A stretch of 64,000 nucleotides of DNA from DSVZ01 sp964568145 (GTDB lineage Bacteria; Verrucomicrobiota; Verrucomicrobiia; Limisphaerales; J093). Positions 62,101 to 64,000 of this stretch are shown one piece after another (within the stretch, counting starts at the first letter, position 1; every line of letters begins with the position of its first letter). The DNA is taken from positions 372,001 to 436,000 of the forward strand of contig CAZMOZ010000001.1 of assembly GCA_964568145.1 (NCBI GenBank), read 5' to 3'. The notes below the pieces were generated by a model. The model did no database searches. It was not told the origin of the DNA and was given only the letters and a program-made list of their open reading frames with translations. A program made the translations under genes and the position numbers.

Positions 62101-62613
62101 GCCTCAGCCGACTTGGGCCGTCAGGTCGCGGGCTTGCTCGACACGGAACACCCTGTGCCCGGCGTCACCGCGGGCCGGCTCCGGCCCGAATTGATGGGCA
62201 TCGCGGAGTTGCATGCCGTCCGCGAGCCGGACTTGAAGCTCACCGCCGGCTGGGGTCACGCGGGCAAGGACGGCGTAACCATGCCGGGTAAGGGCCGGCT
62301 GACCACCCGCGCCAAACCGACCAGCCAGACCGGCCTGCCCTGGTTTGAATTCCATGACATCTGGCTCAACGACACGACACGCTGGGAATCCGTTCCCAAG
62401 GAGGTCTGGGAGTACACCATCGGCGGCTACCAAGCCATCAAGAAGTGGCTGAGCTATCGCGAGCACGCGCTGCTTGGCCGGGCGCTCACCGCCGACGAAG
62501 CGCGCGCGGTCACGCACATGGCCCGCCGCATCGCCGCCCTCCTGTTGCTGCAACCGGATCTTGATGCGAATTACGAGCGGATCAAGGCCACCGCCTCACC
62601 GTGGGTGCCTTGA
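59167..62613 (+). CDS. Single-chain restriction-modification enzyme (type IIG / type ISP-like, no helicase)
   Basis: 1148 residues from a GTG at 59167. The N-terminal part has a candidate PD-(D/E)xK nuclease core (GVIEVKAVD, E90 and K92). The N6-adenine methyltransferase has motif I DPCCGTGAYL (D385), GFEIMPAPFVVAHLQM and motif IV NPPYNAY (511-517). The C-terminal about 550 residues are the target-recognition part, with PFDVRWCYY and a final EYTIGGYQAIKKWLSYRE as in the type ISP family. No SF2 helicase motifs are seen between nuclease and methylase, unlike LlaGI-type enzymes. No separate methylase, specificity or antirestriction gene is adjacent. It is expected to cut and methylate a specific sequence. 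Confidence 0.88.
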   Translation: MTDPLETYLHSVAQLRASGATLPETSGYPALKDLLDAIGSHLKPRVTALLQLINSGAGFPDGGLFTAEQLKGSPEDAPLRGLRPARGVIEVKAVDAGLDAVVRSQQVADYTRHYGLVLLTNYRQFQLLRRSAGDVQCLEGFAIAGSPEDFFAAAAHPKKTAHALGERLGEFLKRALLHAAPLNDPQDVAFFLASYARDARARVEAAELPALAGIRVALEESLGMRFEAGRGEHFFRSTLVQTLFYGVFSAWVLWHKENPLRKDSFDWRTAVWTLHVPMIKALFEQIATPTRLGPLGLVEVLDWTATALNRVERPEFFARFVEEQAVQYFYEPFLEAFDPDLRKQLGVWYTPPEIVQYMVARVDTVLREELDIPNGLADPRVFVLDPCCGTGAYLVEVLRRIVKTLQEEQGEGALAMVSAKEAAMKRVYGFEIMPAPFVVAHLQMGLLLQNLGAPLDEAHGERAGIFLTSALTGWEAVGENPHLSNWPELEAERRGAGLVKKDKPILVILGNPPYNAYAGVSPREEQGLVNPYKEGLVKEWGIKKFNLDDLYIRFFRIAERKIAEQHLSDTPRRGIVCFISNHSWISDPSFVVMRKHLLQSFDKCWIENLHGNRKISEYAPDGRTSETVFAIQGFSPGIQQGVATTLLLRSGKKRKPVVLFRDDLNAARAAERRAQLLASLKSKKFDRQYEKADPEPENRFSFRPGDVTGRYREWPRLTELCAAAPSNGLMEKRGGALIGQDKAALQQRMLRYYDAAVTWEELKAAGEELTKDAARFDAREARRKVLVAEPFQPSHVCRYLMRPFDVRWCYYSSVRPLWNEPRPRLWAQCWKGNEFLLTRLKAAKCPEGPASFYTRLLCDDHCLTPDAVAIPFRLRAMPKPKPRKDDGNGEFDSLLREMPPEYGGGGSGKTTANLSSAARAWLARLGIKDPDKDADTAALPWLHALAIGYAPAYLAENADGIRQDWPRVPLPGSKAALLASADLGRQVAGLLDTEHPVPGVTAGRLRPELMGIAELHAVREPDLKLTAGWGHAGKDGVTMPGKGRLTTRAKPTSQTGLPWFEFHDIWLNDTTRWESVPKEVWEYTIGGYQAIKKWLSYREHALLGRALTADEARAVTHMARRIAALLLLQPDLDANYERIKATASPWVP

Positions 62614-62909
62614 CGCCCACTTGGAAGCCGCCGGGATCCCCCCGAAACGTTGTCTTGCCGCGCAACCGGAGCCGCCGCAACCGTGACCAGCCCTGGCTTT
62701 CCAAGCTCCCGGAAAAGAACGAGGGCCGGATGGGTGATCCGGCCCGGTTCCGAGAACAAATTCAATTCTCACGGCGGATGCGGCGCCGCAGACTTACGCC
62801 AACCCACACACACGGTTCACTGCGTTTTGCATCCCAACAACGCCGCCAGCTTACCCCGCCCCACCCTCCCCACCAGTCCCCAGAACTGGGGACAGCCCGT
62901 CCACCCGGC
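62614..62909. other. Convergent gap with two strong hairpins
   Basis: No gene between the restriction enzyme and hxlR-type genes. GGGCCGGAT (62723-62731) pairs perfectly with ATCCGGCCC (62737-62745) around GGGTG. GTCCCCAG (62876-62883) pairs with CTGGGGAC (62886-62893). Neither has a following T-run on either strand, so if they terminate transcription it is not in the classical way. Confidence 0.6.
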
Positions 62910-63275
62910 TCAGGGCCCGCCCGGCCCGCCGCCGTCCGCGCGCGCCGCGTGTTCCTCGTCGAGGTCGCGTAGTTGCTCGATGATCGCCGCCAGTTTGCGG
63001 CCGGTGCCCGTGAGGTGGTACTCGACCCGCAGCACCTTGCCGGGAAACTCGCGCCGGGCAATCAACTCGTAGTCGAGCAGCTTGCGCAGCCGCTCGTTGA
63101 GCACCTTGGTGGAAATGCCCGGGATGAACCGCTCCAACTGGCCGGGCCGCGTCACGCCGCGCGCGACGGCCGCCAGCACGGCCGCCGACCACTTGCAGCC
63201 CACCACGTCCTCCAGCCGCCGGTACCGCGCCCGCTCCGCGAGCGAAAGATGCCGCGTCTGATCCGGTTGTTTCAT
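62910..63275 (-). CDS. HxlR-family transcriptional regulator
   Basis: 121 residues, a winged-helix DNA-binding protein: VVGCKWSAAVLAAVARG, RFIPGISTKVLNERLRKL and the wing ARREFPGKVLRVEYHLTGTGR. HxlR proteins often sense electrophiles or redox state through one Cys near the N-terminus; here C27 (VVGCKWS) occupies that place. It is divergent from a small CxxC thioredoxin-like gene with a 176-bp gap, the common arrangement for a regulator and its target. Confidence 0.92.
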   Translation of the reverse strand: MKQPDQTRHLSLAERARYRRLEDVVGCKWSAAVLAAVARGVTRPGQLERFIPGISTKVLNERLRKLLDYELIARREFPGKVLRVEYHLTGTGRKLAAIIEQLRDLDEEHAARADGGGPGGP

Positions 63276-63312
63276 GGCCGCACTGTGCCTCCGGTGCGCC
63301 GGTCTGTCAGCC

Positions 63313-63348
63313 GGTTACCAAACGGTGCCCGCTCACCAGTTTGTGCCC
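63313..63348. promoter_or_regulatory. Possible HxlR operator: two 18-bp direct repeats
   Basis: GGTTACCAAACGGTGCCC (63313-63330) is followed directly by GCTCACCAGTTTGTGCCC (63331-63348), 12 of 18 identical. They lie about 40 bp upstream of the hxlR-type start and about 100 bp upstream of the thioredoxin-like start. Assignment as an operator rests on position and repetition only. Confidence 0.35.
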
Positions 63349-63451
63349 TCTTGGCGCCAGCCGGGCGGCCGGCCAACTTGAGGGTGCGACGCCGGCCAGC
63401 GGGCCGGACGCCGCGCTGAAACTGACAAAACTCTGTTAACCGAGAACGCAG

Positions 63452-63688
63452 ATGAAATCGAAAGCCGTGTTTTACCACGCGGGCTGCCCCGTGTGTGTCG
63501 CCGCTGAACAGAACGTCGCCGCCGCGCTCGATCCAGCGCGCTTTGACGTGGAGGTCGTCCACCTGGGCAAGGACAAGTCGCGCCTGGCCGAGGCCGAGCG
63601 GGCGGGGGTCAAATCCGTGCCCGCGCTGGTGCTGAACGGCGCCGCCTACCACATCAACTTCGGCGCCAGCCTCGACGCGCTGCGCTGA
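63452..63688 (+). CDS. Small thioredoxin/glutaredoxin-like protein
   Basis: 78 residues. The first strand KAVFYHAGCPVC carries the redox pair C12 and C15 (CPVC). A cis-Pro is in VKSVPALVLNG, and a last helix follows. It lacks a signal peptide, so it is cytoplasmic. This short form, encoded divergently from an HxlR-type regulator, probably handles disulfide or electrophile stress. Its electron donor is unknown. Confidence 0.87.
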   Translation: MKSKAVFYHAGCPVCVAAEQNVAAALDPARFDVEVVHLGKDKSRLAEAERAGVKSVPALVLNGAAYHINFGASLDALR

Positions 63689-63714
63689 GGCGCACAGCCC
63701 GGGTCGTGCGGTTC

Positions 63715-63758
63715 GGGCGTTCAGGGGGCGGGAGGCGAGGGCGCCTCCCGCAACGCCC
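63715..63758. terminator. Nested hairpin between convergent genes
   Basis: GGGCGTT (63715-63721) pairs with AACGCCC (63752-63758), enclosing GCGGGAGGCG (63728-63737) with CGCCTCCCGC (63742-63751). Very stable, placed just after the thioredoxin-like stop and before the stop of the converging gene. There is no T-run, so a two-way terminator is a guess; a dispersed repeat is equally possible. Confidence 0.4.
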
Positions 63759-63832
63759 GGGGCGGAGGTGATCCCCAATGGCCTCCGGGCTGAGTCGTCC
63801 CGGAGCACTTTTACGAATCTGTCCTTGGAGCA

Positions 63833-64000
63833 TCACGGCGCGGTGCCGGTTGGGCCGGCGGCGCGCAGGAAGTGCTCGAAGAAGGCGCAGAGTTGCGCGT
63901 TCGATTCGGCGGTCGGTTCGTGGTCCGGGCGGTTCGCCAGGCCGACGCGGTGGGTGAAGCCAAGCAGGCGATTCACCGCCACCGCGTGGTTCAAGGCGAT
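63833..64000 (-). CDS. C-terminal end of a protein, likely alpha/beta hydrolase (partial)
   Basis: The last 55 codons of a gene that continues beyond the window: ALNHAVAVNRLLGFTHRVG, then RPDHEPTAESNAQLCAFFEHFLR, stop at 63833. The H-x4-T-x-ES-N followed by FFEHFLR is the usual end of serine hydrolases, where the catalytic His precedes the last helix; a prolyl oligopeptidase or esterase relative is likely. Too little is present to name it. Confidence 0.6.
   Translation of the reverse strand: MALNHAVAVNRLLGFTHRVGLANRPDHEPTAESNAQLCAFFEHFLRAAGPTGTAP

Noticed and set aside
62723..62893. Two hairpins after the restriction enzyme gene as classical intrinsic terminators
   Set aside because: Neither is followed by a run of T on either strand, so they are reported only as structured DNA.
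1..64000. tRNA, rRNA or other structured RNA genes
   Set aside because: Gaps between genes were read for cloverleaf arms with GTTCRANYC and CCA ends and for conserved rRNA stretches; none was convincing. A covariance-model scan would settle this.

Overview
The window is 64 kb of GC-rich bacterial chromosome. Everything points to the phylum Verrucomicrobiota, most likely the Limisphaerales/Pedosphaera branch. The reasons are a Tat-exported Gfo/Idh/MocA oxidoreductase, a DUF1080 protein, a giant secreted CotH/lamin-tail protein, a DUF2723-TPR protein, secreted proteins ending in a common 'S-D-L-x-x-W ... YYR' module, and intergenic DNA packed with short structured repeats. This placement is inference; there is no rRNA gene in the window, and I saw no tRNA gene.

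Layout, left to right. 1-4.3 kb: glutaminyl-tRNA synthetase, a KefB/C-type antiporter and a small DUF4177-like exported protein. 4.4-10.8 kb: an ankyrin-repeat protein with a C-terminal SLBB domain, then a two-component system. 11.4-14.8 kb: a serine palmitoyltransferase-like enzyme, an NAD-dependent epimerase-type reductase and a PAP2/Aur1-type membrane protein, read here as a candidate sphingolipid cluster. 14.8-16.9 kb: a DUF1080 protein and a GH10 enzyme, divergent. 16.9-23.6 kb: a lower-GC block of envelope genes (two lipoproteins, a GYF_2 membrane protein and a large lectin/M23 peptidase chimera), with a gene remnant at its left edge. 23.6-31.1 kb: a truncated membrane protein, the oxidoreductase and a glycan cluster (DUF2723-TPR, GT4, WecA-like). 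31.5-39.5 kb: a thiamine-diphosphate decarboxylase divergent from putA, then a hydroxyacid dehydrogenase and a class V aminotransferase. 39.7-49.3 kb: a small conserved protein, a PA0069-type radical SAM protein, a metallo-beta-lactamase exonuclease, a sugar-isomerase-like protein, bioF-bioA, a CAP protein and a TPMT-type methyltransferase. 49.8-59.1 kb: the CotH giant, a thioesterase, an iron alcohol dehydrogenase and methionyl-tRNA synthetase. 59.2-64 kb: a single-chain restriction-modification enzyme, a divergent HxlR/thioredoxin-like pair and the end of a likely hydrolase.

The most unusual part is the non-coding DNA. Nearly every intergenic gap holds members of several distinct structured repeat families: double hairpins, hairpins with three-base loops, elements of 140-155 bp bounded by inverted repeats, a 26-bp core shared exactly by two distant sites, and short-period 'ATCCGAA'-like stretches. 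Some of these run into genes. One adds about 12 codons inside glnS, and others supply the ends of bioF, bioA and the radical SAM gene. Coordinates of short motifs were counted by eye and may be off by one base.
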